Of a DNA stretch of 37,441 nt, positions 7,935-15,475 are shown piece by piece (the first letter of the stretch is position 1; every line of letters starts with the position of its first letter). The notes beneath the pieces are model-generated. The model saw only the letters and a list, made by a program, of their open reading frames with translations. It was not told the DNA's origin and did not search any database. A program made the position numbers and the translations under genes. Source of the stretch: Myxococcales bacterium (GTDB lineage Bacteria > Myxococcota > Myxococcia > Myxococcales > Myxococcaceae); contig PMBV01000396.1 of the NCBI GenBank assembly GCA_003153055.1, positions 1 to 37,441 of the forward strand. Reading direction: 5' to 3'.

Positions 7935-10552
7935 TATCGTCTCCGCAGCGGGCGCATCCAACGGGAGTCGGGACTGTGCGCTGGCGCCGACTGGGTGCGG
8001 GCCAGAGCACTGAAGCCGCACATGCCAGCGGGGTCCTGGAGGATGAGCTCCGTGAGGGCGTCCTGAGGCGCCGAGCCGATACCCTCGACGAGGTTCGTCC
8101 AGGCGGCGGCATCGCCCGCGGCGAGGAAGAAGCCGGTGCACGCCGAGAGCGCGTGGAGGATCCCGAGGCTGGGGGTCCGGAGGACCTTGACCAGCGAGGC
8201 CAACAGCGCCTGGTTTTCCGCGGACGTCTCACCGGCGATGCCCCAGGCCCCGTTGACCATCTCGAGTTGGACGAAGGGCACGTCAGAGCCATCGAGCAGT
8301 TCGGCGAACCGGGCCCGCCAGGCCGCAGCCTCGCCCGCGGGGACCTTCCCCATCTGCGCGAAGAGGGACAGGAGCTGCGCGGCGCTGAATCGGAGTCGTG
8401 ACGAGTAGCCCTTCTCGACAACCGCGCCCCACATCGAGAGGGAGGTGGCCGCCGAGGTAGGGAACTTCTGCAGGTAGCTGACCTGGGGCTCGGCGACGGT
8501 ACGGCTCGGCAACCCGAGGCCGAGTTGTCCCCACTCGTAGGCGAAGGTGTCGTTCGGCGGGAACAACCGGCCGCAGGCATCGTAGGTCGACGGGGCCAGA
8601 TCCATCCCGATGTAGAAGGGCTCGGTCTGGATGACCGTCTTCAATACCGGCAGCCAGGCGCTCCCTGGGCCCTCGCGCTCGGCGACGACGCAGGCCCGAG
8701 CAACGGCCGTGGCCCGAGCGGCGTCCGAATCGAGTTGGTCGAGGAACGACTGGAATCGCGACGGTTGAAGGTTGGGGAGCGCCCCCTCCAGGAGCTCGAT
8801 GGTTTGGGCGACGCCGCCGATGCGATCGGTGAAGTGGGGCAGCGCGGCGGGGCTGGGGATGCGGAGGGGCGTGAGCGCCTCCGTGTAGGCCTGCCACGAC
8901 TCGTCGTCGGCCAGCAGCATCCACCACCGAGGGTGGAGATCCGGCGGGTCGAGGACGAGCAAATCATCAGCTGACCGGCGCACCAGGTCCTGGGGAACGC
9001 CCGCACGGAGCGTCACCGTTTCCACCGAGCCGTCGGCGCGAATCCACTCCGCCGAGAGCGGCTCGATGAGCGTCAGCTCAGGGTCGCTCACCGTCACCCT
9101 CGCCCCGCCCTCGACTGCCTGCACCGTCACGGAGGGGAGGGAGACCGCCGTCAGGGCCCCTTGGACCTGAGCGGACCTGGTCGGTCCGAGCGCCGGAGCG
9201 AAGGCATCGAGGAACTGACGGGTGTTGATGGTGCGGTAGGCGTGCGTCGAGAGCATGCGACGAAGCGTCGACCAGAACGTCGTCTCTCCGACGGCCGCGC
9301 GGATCTGCGAGAGGAGCCAGGCGGCGCGATCGTACGTCGCTGAGTCATAGCGTTGCTCCGGAGGTACCCACGCCGGTTTGAGGATGGGCAGGCCGGGCTG
9401 GATGGACCGCCGGTCGCCGTCGAAGGGACGCCGGCTATCGCGATCCAGCTGCGCCCGCGTCCCTTCGTTTTCGAGGAGCGTCGCGAGGCCTTCTTTGATC
9501 CACAGGTCATCCCACGATTCGACGGTCACCAGGTCGCCGAACCACTGATGGGCGAGCTCGTGGTATTCGATCAAGACGTCATTGAATCCTTCGGGCTGGG
9601 CACAGAGTTCCTCGGCCTGGAAGGTGATTCCCGCGTGCTCTTCACCGCCCAAAAAGTCCGGGACGAGAACCACCGAGTAGCCCTCGAAGGGGTAGGGCAC
9701 GCCGATGAGCGCCTCGAAGTGGCGGATCGCACCGTCGAGCTGCCGCAAGGTGCCGCGGTAGTCGCCGGGCACACCCTTCCGGTGCCAGATGGCCAGCGGC
9801 AACCGGTGCGGGCCCACGGCGCGCTCGGCCTCGAGGTTTCCGATAGCGAACGCCATCAGGTACGTCGGCAAGGGGTAGGAGGTCTCGTAGGCCATTCGAC
9901 CGGGCCTCGAATCAGAGGAGCCGTCGTGGACCAGCCGGCCGTTGGAGACCAGCTTCTCGCCGGGGCCCAGCTTCATCTCGATGGAGAACAAGGCCCGGTC
10001 TGCCGGAGCGTCATGACTCGGCAACCAGAACCGGGCTTCCGCGGGCTCGGACATCGTGTACAGGATTCGGCTCGGGCTGGCGGGGTCGCCAGCGCGGGCG
10101 GCGACTGGCGTCAGGGCGCTGAGTCCTTCGACTCCGGGGCCGAAGACAGGGACCGCGTCGTAGTCGATGGTGAACACCGCCCCCGGCCTCACGTGCCCGG
10201 TGAGATCGATGGAGAGGGTCCCCGCTTTAGGGTCGACGGTGAACGGGAGCGCGTCGCCGTGGTCCTCATGGCCCAACGTGACGCGCCTCACGGTCTTGAC
10301 GCGGCTATCGAGGACGAGCGGGTTCGGCGGCCGGGCGCTGGTACTGAGGGTCACCTCGAGGCTGGCACGCAGGACCTGCTGAGCCCAGTCGTACTCGGCC
10401 TTGAGATCATACCGGTCGACGTCGAGCACCGTGGAAATCGCCGCGACCTGCTCCAACGCCGATTCCTGTGAAGCTCGCGCCTCAGTTGGTTGATTGCCAC
10501 AGCCCATCGTGGCCAGTGCAGCAATACAGAACACGAAGCGCTTCGAATGCAT
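7934..10552 (-). CDS. M1-family metallopeptidase, predicted lipoprotein
   Basis: The product is 872 residues from ATG 10552, which is preceded by a G-run acting as a Shine-Dalgarno. The start MHSKRFVFCIAAL leads to a possible lipid-attachment Cys in MGC. The M1 aminopeptidase zinc site is clear: HELAH (His about 331 and 335) with the third ligand Glu about 354 in IKEG, giving HEXXH-x18-E. The exopeptidase motif equivalent to GxMEN is GGEEHAGITF. The ~450-residue C-terminal half looks like the helical ERAP1-type region. It is probably a surface or periplasmic aminopeptidase releasing amino acids from peptides, in keeping with a predatory lifestyle (inference). The open frame extends 37 codons upstream without any signal-like sequence, so I reject that start. 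Confidence 0.9.
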   Translation of the reverse strand: MHSKRFVFCIAALATMGCGNQPTEARASQESALEQVAAISTVLDVDRYDLKAEYDWAQQVLRASLEVTLSTSARPPNPLVLDSRVKTVRRVTLGHEDHGDALPFTVDPKAGTLSIDLTGHVRPGAVFTIDYDAVPVFGPGVEGLSALTPVAARAGDPASPSRILYTMSEPAEARFWLPSHDAPADRALFSIEMKLGPGEKLVSNGRLVHDGSSDSRPGRMAYETSYPLPTYLMAFAIGNLEAERAVGPHRLPLAIWHRKGVPGDYRGTLRQLDGAIRHFEALIGVPYPFEGYSVVLVPDFLGGEEHAGITFQAEELCAQPEGFNDVLIEYHELAHQWFGDLVTVESWDDLWIKEGLATLLENEGTRAQLDRDSRRPFDGDRRSIQPGLPILKPAWVPPEQRYDSATYDRAAWLLSQIRAAVGETTFWSTLRRMLSTHAYRTINTRQFLDAFAPALGPTRSAQVQGALTAVSLPSVTVQAVEGGARVTVSDPELTLIEPLSAEWIRADGSVETVTLRAGVPQDLVRRSADDLLVLDPPDLHPRWWMLLADDESWQAYTEALTPLRIPSPAALPHFTDRIGGVAQTIELLEGALPNLQPSRFQSFLDQLDSDAARATAVARACVVAEREGPGSAWLPVLKTVIQTEPFYIGMDLAPSTYDACGRLFPPNDTFAYEWGQLGLGLPSRTVAEPQVSYLQKFPTSAATSLSMWGAVVEKGYSSRLRFSAAQLLSLFAQMGKVPAGEAAAWRARFAELLDGSDVPFVQLEMVNGAWGIAGETSAENQALLASLVKVLRTPSLGILHALSACTGFFLAAGDAAAWTNLVEGIGSAPQDALTELILQDPAGMCGFSALARTQSAPAHSPDSRWMRPLRRR

Positions 10553-10663
10553 GTCGTCCCCCCCATTGCGATGATGACTGGACACTCTATCCCCTCGGCT
10601 CTCCTTGAACCACAGCGCTGAGCGATCGACGTTCCCGATCGAGTCGTGAGAAACTCGGATCAA

Positions 10664-11680
10664 ATGCTCCGCATCTCATGGCTGCTGGTTCTCGTTTTGC
10701 CTGCACTGGCTCTGGCCGACTCCGTGAGCCTCTCCGTCAACCCGAAGGGTGTAGCTGGGCAGCGCTTTCCGAGCGTCACGGTGGAGATCAACGAGCCGAT
10801 CGCGGGCTACTGGCTCAAGCTCAAACGCTCTGACGGCAAGGCGGTGAACATCAAGGGCGGAGGCCCGGTGGGCCGCACTCGCACGGTCGATCTCGTTCAG
10901 CCCGAGGGGAAATTTGGTTACACGGGCGAGCTCTTGGTGAACTTCAAGGACGGTAGCTCGGCCACCACGCCGGTGAGCTTCGAGGCCGGGTTCTGGGGCC
11001 CGCTCACGATGAAGCTCGGCAAGGAGGACGTCGATGTCGCGCGCCGGCGGCTGACGCTTACCTTGAGCCGCCCCTGCGAACGGATCGTGCTCCAGGTGAT
11101 GATGGACACCGGACTGGCGGCCTTCGACGGCGATGTGGACTGCAAGAGCCTCGTACCGGGCAAGGCCTTCGAGGTCAGTTGGCCGGAGGTAAAGGGCAGC
11201 ACGGTAAAGGTCGCGGTCACGGCCTACGATGGCCTCGGATTCTACTTCGGGCCGGTCGAGCTCTTTCCTTGGTACTTCGAGGTTCCCCATGAAGAGGTCA
11301 ACTTCGATTCTGGCAAGTGGGAGGTGCCGGAGGTCGAAGAGGCCAAGCTCGACAAGGCCCACCGGCTGATTGCCGACGTGGTGACTCGTTGTGGAGCGTT
11401 CGCCGAGCTCAAGCTCTACGTCGTCGGTCACACCGACTCGGTGGGCACCAAGGAGTCCAACCGATCGCTCGCGCTCAATCGGGCTCGGGCCCTCGGCGCA
11501 TGGTTCCTCCACAAAGGGCTCCGGCTGCCGGTCTTCTACGCCGGCTTCGGCGAGGAGGCGCCTCTGGTTGCCACGCCGGATGAGACCGATGAAGTTCGCA
11601 ACCGGAGGGCCCAGTACATTCTGGCGATCGACCCGCCGACCGTGGCCGCGCCACGCCCAGCAGACTGGAGGAAACTGTAA
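10664..11680 (+). CDS. OmpA-domain outer-membrane/periplasmic protein
   Basis: The product is 338 residues from ATG 10664, with a good signal peptide (WLLVLVLPALALADS, cleavage after about residue 18). The N-terminal ~200 residues are beta-rich and not recognised. The C-terminal ~110 residues are an OmpA/Pal-type peptidoglycan-binding domain. Its core is VVGHTDSVGTKESNRSLALN followed by RARALGAWF, and FDSGKWEV precedes it. It probably links peptidoglycan to an envelope component. It is divergent from the M1 gene with 111 bp between starts, and a hairpin follows the stop directly. Confidence 0.88.
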   Translation: MLRISWLLVLVLPALALADSVSLSVNPKGVAGQRFPSVTVEINEPIAGYWLKLKRSDGKAVNIKGGGPVGRTRTVDLVQPEGKFGYTGELLVNFKDGSSATTPVSFEAGFWGPLTMKLGKEDVDVARRRLTLTLSRPCERIVLQVMMDTGLAAFDGDVDCKSLVPGKAFEVSWPEVKGSTVKVAVTAYDGLGFYFGPVELFPWYFEVPHEEVNFDSGKWEVPEVEEAKLDKAHRLIADVVTRCGAFAELKLYVVGHTDSVGTKESNRSLALNRARALGAWFLHKGLRLPVFYAGFGEEAPLVATPDETDEVRNRRAQYILAIDPPTVAAPRPADWRKL

Positions 11681-11681
11681 G

Positions 11682-11698
11682 GGTCGGACGAACCGACC
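11682..11698 (+). terminator. Hairpin after the OmpA-domain gene
   Basis: A perfect 6-bp stem, GGTCGG (11682-11687) with CCGACC (11693-11698) and a 5-nt loop, begins 2 nt after the TAA stop. A second GC-rich stem follows, GCGAC at 11717-11721 pairing with GTCGC at 11734-11738. Neither is followed by a T-run. Confidence 0.45.
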
Positions 11699-11742
11699 GG
11701 CTGGCCGTCGGAGTGAGCGACTGCGGCTGAGTCGTCGCTGCG

Positions 11743-11754
11743 AATGGTACCATT
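11743..11754. repeat. Perfect 12-bp palindrome
   Basis: AATGGTACCATT is its own reverse complement and lies about 210 bp to the left of the dif-like site, in non-coding DNA. It could be a protein-binding site; no known operator is recognised. Confidence 0.4.
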
Positions 11755-11961
11755 GGTGACATTGCTGGAGACCCTCGCTCCCTTCGCCGATGGTCGAGGG
11801 GCTGGCCGCAGAGGGCACGGATGAGGGGCAGCAATCGCCTCACCACCCCTGGGCGAAGGACGCCACTTCGGTGGCGCTGGCCGCAGGCTCTTCGACGATG
11901 TGCTTGGCCGAATACTTCGCAGACCAGCGGGCTCGCGCATGGGAGGAATCCCCCTCTATGA

Positions 11962-11989
11962 ACGTCGGATAATGTGCGTTATGTAAACT
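11962..11989 (+). other. dif: Candidate chromosomal dif site (XerCD recombination)
   Basis: The 28 bp divide exactly as dif sites do. An 11-bp left (XerC-type) arm ACGTCGGATAA is followed by a 6-bp centre TGTGCG and an 11-bp right (XerD-type) arm TTATGTAAACT. The E. coli arms are GGTGCGCATAA and TTATGTTAAAT, with a TGTATA centre. The inner ATAA/TTAT dyad, the start of the central hexamer (TGT) and the TTATGT-AAA pattern all match. It is an A/T-rich island in very GC-rich DNA, lies in a gene-free interval, and sits where coding direction flips from mostly plus to mostly minus. XerC and XerD would resolve chromosome dimers here at division. This is an eye alignment, not a search. Confidence 0.75.
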
Positions 11990-12062
11990 AGCTAGGTAAG
12001 CCGCGGACTGGCCCCATGAACCCGCCCGCGCTCCAAGGCACTTACTTCTCTCGGTGTCGTAC

Positions 12063-12368
12063 CTACCGGAGGCACGTGTGGCTGAGCTGCTCGGTGGTGG
12101 TCGCCTCGCGAGCGCAGTCGAGGGCGCCGGGCCGAAGAGGCCGCCCTTCACACTGGCGTCTCTGGGCGCTCAACGTCGTCCGAAGTGCTCGTTGCTGGCG
12201 TTCGAGCAGAACCGGGTCGCGGAAGCCCTGTTCCTGCGTTTCGAGCGCGACGATCCGATCAGCCAGTTCAACGCAGTCCCTGGCTGTCGCTCGCGGGCGG
12301 TCACCATCATCGCACCCAGCCAGTGCTGCCACGACGAGCGAACAAATTGCCTTGCCTCGGGACGTCAT
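12063..12368 (-). CDS. Small lipoprotein coupled to TonB
   Basis: The product is 101 residues from ATG 12368. A longer open frame exists upstream, but it runs antisense to sense inside tonB, so I reject the earlier start. The signal (KAICSLVVAALAGC) ends in an LAGC lipobox. The mature part is rich in charged residues, with Cys at about 32, 73, 85 and 99 in DCVELADRIV, QCEGRP, DCAREAT and HTCLR, suggesting two disulfides. The start overlaps the tonB stop as ATGA, so it belongs to the ExbB-ExbD-TonB operon as its last gene. The family is not recognised. An accessory periplasmic or outer-membrane role in the transporter is inference from coupling. Confidence 0.75.
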   Translation of the reverse strand: MTSRGKAICSLVVAALAGCDDGDRPRATARDCVELADRIVALETQEQGFRDPVLLERQQRALRTTLSAQRRQCEGRPLRPGALDCAREATTTEQLSHTCLR

Positions 12369-13168
12369 CTCGTGAACCTCACGCGCAACGGCGGAGAAAC
12401 CGCCGCGACCCTGCGGCCCTCTCTGTCTCGCGCGGCCTCGAAGTGCGTCGCCATCGCGCACGCGACCGCGGCCGGCCCGAACCCGCTCCCTGGGTCCGAC
12501 ACCAGTCGCGCGGACTCCACCTCGCCGTCCGGCTTGACGACGACCTTCAGGACCACGACCTGCTCCGAGACATCCTCTGCCTCGGCGTCGCGCGGCCAAG
12601 GACACGACCAGGCCCCGTCATCCACGCTCACTGGCCTCGACCTGTCTTCCTCGCGCTTCACTGGCGCAGGCTCCACGTGCGTCAAGACGGCCTCGTGGCT
12701 GGTCCCTGCGGCTGTCGTGACCCCTCCCGCGTAGGCATCCGCGGTTCCGGTGACGAAGGTATCGCCCGTCAGGTCGACGGGAGCCTTCGACTCGGCCTCC
12801 TGCCCGACGATGGCACCCGCTTGAGCTGGCGGTGGAGACGGCGCTGCCTCGGGGCGAGGCGTTGCAGGCGCTGCTTTGGGCAAGGTCCGCGGAATCGACG
12901 CGGCCGTGCTCGGCGACAACGGTGGCGGTGGTGGTGGTGGTGGTGTCGTCAGCTCGACGACCTCGACGTGCATCAGTTCGGCGTGCACCCGCGCGGAGAA
13001 GGCGGTCGACCACGACTCCAGCGAAGGCTGCAGGCGGCCGGCCCACACCCAGAGCGCGGCGTGCAGGCCCATCGCGATGACGACGGCCGCGAACACCCTC
13101 CCCCGTCTTTCGGGCGCATTGAGCGCGAAGACGACATCTACCAGTCGAACGCGGCCTGAAGGCTTCAC
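12365..13168 (-). CDS. tonB: TonB-family energy transducer
   Basis: The product is 267 residues. A cytoplasmic start is followed by one transmembrane helix (about 25-45, VFAAVVIAMGLHAALWVW) carrying a His at about 36, as in TonB anchors that contact ExbB/ExbD. A Pro-rich spacer with a run of eight prolines lies near 76-83. A C-terminal TonB domain (about 190-267) shows VVVLKVVVKPDGEVESARL and ends PPLRVRFTR. TonB transmits the proton-motive force to outer-membrane receptors. Two Cys in the C-domain (WSCPWP and VACAMA) could form a disulfide, which is uncommon. ATGA overlaps join it to both exbD upstream and the small lipoprotein downstream. Confidence 0.9.
   Translation of the reverse strand: MKPSGRVRLVDVVFALNAPERRGRVFAAVVIAMGLHAALWVWAGRLQPSLESWSTAFSARVHAELMHVEVVELTTPPPPPPPPLSPSTAASIPRTLPKAAPATPRPEAAPSPPPAQAGAIVGQEAESKAPVDLTGDTFVTGTADAYAGGVTTAAGTSHEAVLTHVEPAPVKREEDRSRPVSVDDGAWSCPWPRDAEAEDVSEQVVVLKVVVKPDGEVESARLVSDPGSGFGPAAVACAMATHFEAARDREGRRVAAVSPPLRVRFTR
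12921..12944 (-). repeat. Triplet repeat encoding the Pro run of TonB
   Basis: Eight GGT/GGC triplets on the plus strand (one GGC among GGT) encode eight consecutive prolines of TonB. Repeat-number change would alter spacer length by whole residues without frameshift. Confidence 0.6.
13095..13102 (-). other. KOPS-like octamer oriented toward dif
   Basis: CCCTCCCC on the plus strand equals GGGGAGGG on the minus strand, matching the E. coli FtsK-guiding consensus GGGNAGGG. Its orientation points to the dif candidate about 1.1 kb away. Whether this lineage uses the same octamer is unknown, and it lies inside tonB coding sequence. Confidence 0.25.
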
Positions 13169-13581
13169 TGGGCCGACTCCTCCGGCAAGGCGCCAAAGGC
13201 CACGTGGACGATGCCCGCCGTCTTGAGCAGGTCGATCGTGTGAATCACCCGACGGTGAGGCACCGCGCCGTCGGCGTTGATGACCGCGCGTAGTTCTCCG
13301 TCTGCGCTCAGCGCCAACTTGGCCTTCTCGAGGAACGCCGAATCCGCGTCGACGGGCTCGCCGTTGACGAGCGTTGGGCCTTCCTCGGGCACGATGACGG
13401 AGAAGATGACCTGCACCTCCTCGCTCTGGCGTGCGTGGGGCAGGTCCAACGGCACGGCCGGCGTGACGACGATCTTCGCGGTGACGATGAAGATGATGAG
13501 CAGCACCAGCGTGATGTCCACCAGGGGCGTCACGTTGATGCCGGCGATGATGCTTCCTCCCTGATCCGAGCTCGAGGCCAT
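13165..13581 (-). CDS. exbD: ExbD/TolR-family proton channel subunit
   Basis: The product is 138 residues. The N-terminus leads to the conserved INVTPLVDITLVLLIIF, with the membrane Asp (about 22) that carries protons in ExbD/TolR. One transmembrane helix covers about 20-42. The periplasmic domain ends in residues resembling other ExbD proteins (RRVIHTIDLLKTAGIVHVAFG). Its stop overlaps the tonB start (ATGA) and it begins 2 nt after the exbB stop. It forms the proton channel with ExbB that energises TonB. Confidence 0.93.
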   Translation of the reverse strand: MASSSDQGGSIIAGINVTPLVDITLVLLIIFIVTAKIVVTPAVPLDLPHARQSEEVQVIFSVIVPEEGPTLVNGEPVDADSAFLEKAKLALSADGELRAVINADGAVPHRRVIHTIDLLKTAGIVHVAFGALPEESAQ

Positions 13582-13583
13582 GG

Positions 13584-14264
13584 CTACCTCACTGCCTCGT
13601 CGTGCTCATCCAGGTAGGCCAGGACCAGGTTCGAGAGCACGTCGGAGCTGGAGAGCAGCCCGGCTATCCGACGCTGGAAGTAGTTGTACGCGGCAACCGC
13701 TGGGAGCGCGACGAAGATGCCGACGGCCGTCGCGACCAGCGCCTCCGCGATGCTGGCCATCACGGCCTGTGACGCCATCTGAGCCGCCGCGGCCGCGCCA
13801 CCTCCACTCCCGTGCCCCGGTGCCCCATGCCCGAGCTCTTCGAAGGCGCCGATGATGCCGATGACGGTGCCGAAGAGCCCGATGAAGGGTGCGTTGTTGC
13901 CAACGGTCCCGAGGTACGCGAGCCACCGCTCGAGGCGACTCTTCTCGAGGGCGGCCGCGCTCTGCATGGCTCGGTCGGCGGCACCTGTACCCCGGTCTGC
14001 CAGTCGCAGCCCCGCGGCGGCGATTGCCGCGGCGACCGAACTCGATTGCCCGAGCTGCGTGATGGCGCCGTCGTAGTCTCCCGCTGACAGGTGGCCCGCC
14101 AGCTGCCGCGCCAGCGTCTCGAGGTCGCCCTGCCTCGCTCGGTAGAAGAGCCAGCGCTCGATGATGATGATGGCGCTCACCAGCGAGAGCGAGCCCAGGA
14201 GCCAGAGGATCCACGAGGTACCGGACTGGAGCAGCAGTTGCTTGACGGCATCGATGGTCGTCAT
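13584..14264 (-). CDS. exbB: ExbB/TolQ-family proton channel subunit
   Basis: The product is 226 residues from ATG 14264, with AAGG upstream. An earlier in-frame ATG at 14315 would overlap the preceding gene and give an atypical start. Three transmembrane helices are visible: about 15-35 (WILWLLGSLSLVSAIIIIE), the conserved region TVGNNAPFIGLFGTVIGIIG, and VATAVGIFVALPAVAAYNYF. A soluble loop after helix 1 is typical of MotA/TolQ/ExbB proteins. It lies 7 nt after the 386-residue lipoprotein gene and 2 nt before exbD, in the same operon. Confidence 0.93.
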   Translation of the reverse strand: MTTIDAVKQLLLQSGTSWILWLLGSLSLVSAIIIIERWLFYRARQGDLETLARQLAGHLSAGDYDGAITQLGQSSSVAAAIAAAGLRLADRGTGAADRAMQSAAALEKSRLERWLAYLGTVGNNAPFIGLFGTVIGIIGAFEELGHGAPGHGSGGGAAAAAQMASQAVMASIAEALVATAVGIFVALPAVAAYNYFQRRIAGLLSSSDVLSNLVLAYLDEHDEAVR

Positions 14265-14271
14265 GGCGCCC

Positions 14272-15432
14272 TTACGGAGGCGAGGGGTAGTGGCGCTGGA
14301 CGAAGCACAGGCCATCCGAGTTGAAGTGGCCCTGAGTGCTCTGGTTGTAGGTCATGTAGTCGGCGTAATCGCGCATCGCCGACGCCGGGTCCCCTGATGG
14401 GCTGAAGGGCACGGCCAACGAGTCGAAGCCCATCTGTGCGTTGCTGTTGGGCGGGGTGTAGCTACCCAAGCACGAGCGCCACGGCAGGGCCTGGCTGCCG
14501 AATTTGAACGCGGTGTAGTTGGCGCCGACCGCGTCCGACACCGTGAAGACCGGCACACCCGCATCCGTCCTCGCCAGCGCCGCCATCTGGTCGAAGTGTG
14601 GCGGCACCTCGTGCGTGAAGCTCTCCCAGAAGGGGTGATCGGTGTGCACCGTCACCTGGGCCACGACCGTCTGGTTCTGCTTCACCTGGACGCCGCGCTG
14701 ATGCTCCTCGTCGCCGAGCCCCGTGGCTGGATCATTGTCGGGGTTCATGCAGTTGACGTACGTCGTGGGCGACTTGAACCCCATGCGGAAGCTCACGGTC
14801 CGAGGGAGTTTCGTGAAGTCGAAGACCGGGTTGGTGGAGGTGCACGTCGTGCCCTTCCAGGTCGCAGTTCCCACGTAGAGGACCGTCCAACCGTTCTGCA
14901 CCATCTCGGCGTAGTCCGGGTCCGTGGCGTCGAGCTGTAGCATCGTGGCTGACGCGGTGGCGGGGACGAGGTCGAACCCGAACGCGTAGCGTACCGTCGG
15001 GTCGAAAGGCTTGCCGCCGTTCTTGTTCTGGTTGTCCAACGTCGCCAGCGGGTAGGCCTGCTCGTCGGTGCCTCCCTTACCGGCGAGAGGCCCCCCCTTG
15101 TGGAGGTCGATCGCCCAGGGGCCGTCGACCTGCGCGACGAGCTTTCCCGTCTGAGACTGGTCGCTCGGAGACGTGTCGGGGTTCTCCGACAGCGTAATGT
15201 GGTCGACGGTGACCAGGAGCTTGCTGAACTTCACCTCCCAGCCATCGACGAAGGCGGGGTCTCCGGCGGAGGCAGGGGGAAATGGATAGCCGCCCAGCGC
15301 GAGGACCTCACCCGAGACGGTGAATTGAATGGAGCCCCCCGCGGCGCCTCCATCGGAGCCTGGGGTTGTGGTGCCGCAGGCGGCGCTGAGGACGCACGCG
15401 GTGGCGAGAGTGAGAGGTGTCAGTCGCTTCAT
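14272..15432 (-). CDS. Unrecognised lipoprotein of the TonB operon (386 aa)
   Basis: From ATG 15432 the product is 386 residues; the longer open frame upstream lacks a signal. The signal LTLATACVLSAACG gives a lipobox SAAC, followed by a Gly/Ser-rich linker. The body is beta-rich and contains an acidic/His cluster (GDEEHQRG, then VTVHTDHPFWESFTHEVPPH) that could bind a metal. Several Cys near the C-terminus (RSCLG, DGLCFVQRH) may form disulfides. I cannot assign a family. It lies 43 nt after the 254-residue lipoprotein gene and 7 nt before exbB. A surface or periplasmic substrate-capture role is inferred from this position only. Confidence 0.75.
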   Translation of the reverse strand: MKRLTPLTLATACVLSAACGTTTPGSDGGAAGGSIQFTVSGEVLALGGYPFPPASAGDPAFVDGWEVKFSKLLVTVDHITLSENPDTSPSDQSQTGKLVAQVDGPWAIDLHKGGPLAGKGGTDEQAYPLATLDNQNKNGGKPFDPTVRYAFGFDLVPATASATMLQLDATDPDYAEMVQNGWTVLYVGTATWKGTTCTSTNPVFDFTKLPRTVSFRMGFKSPTTYVNCMNPDNDPATGLGDEEHQRGVQVKQNQTVVAQVTVHTDHPFWESFTHEVPPHFDQMAALARTDAGVPVFTVSDAVGANYTAFKFGSQALPWRSCLGSYTPPNSNAQMGFDSLAVPFSPSGDPASAMRDYADYMTYNQSTQGHFNSDGLCFVQRHYPSPP

Positions 15433-15475
15433 GGAGTAGTTCCTTCTGTGGTTCGAGGCGTGGTGCTGCGACAAG

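Larger units (their letters stand above)
11681..12062. other. Gene-free interval (~380 bp) around the dif candidate
   Basis: No supportable gene lies here. Open frames that cross the interval lack a start, composition or homology signal. It holds post-gene hairpins (11682-11739), a perfect 12-bp palindrome AATGGTACCATT at 11743-11754, and an A/T-rich island at about 11968-11999 that contains the dif-like site. Confidence 0.7.

Noticed and set aside
7027..8580. Long minus-strand frame spanning the ends of two peptidase genes
   Set aside because: Overlaps two well-supported genes and translates to Arg/Ser/Pro-rich noise.
11743..11754. matS-like terminus site
   Set aside because: The palindrome does not match GTGACRNYGTCAC, and MatP/matS belongs to enterobacteria and relatives.
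11840..12151. Minus-strand frame of 103 codons across the dif candidate
   Set aside because: It would overlap the small lipoprotein gene and read through the dif-like site; no start signal or recognisable product.
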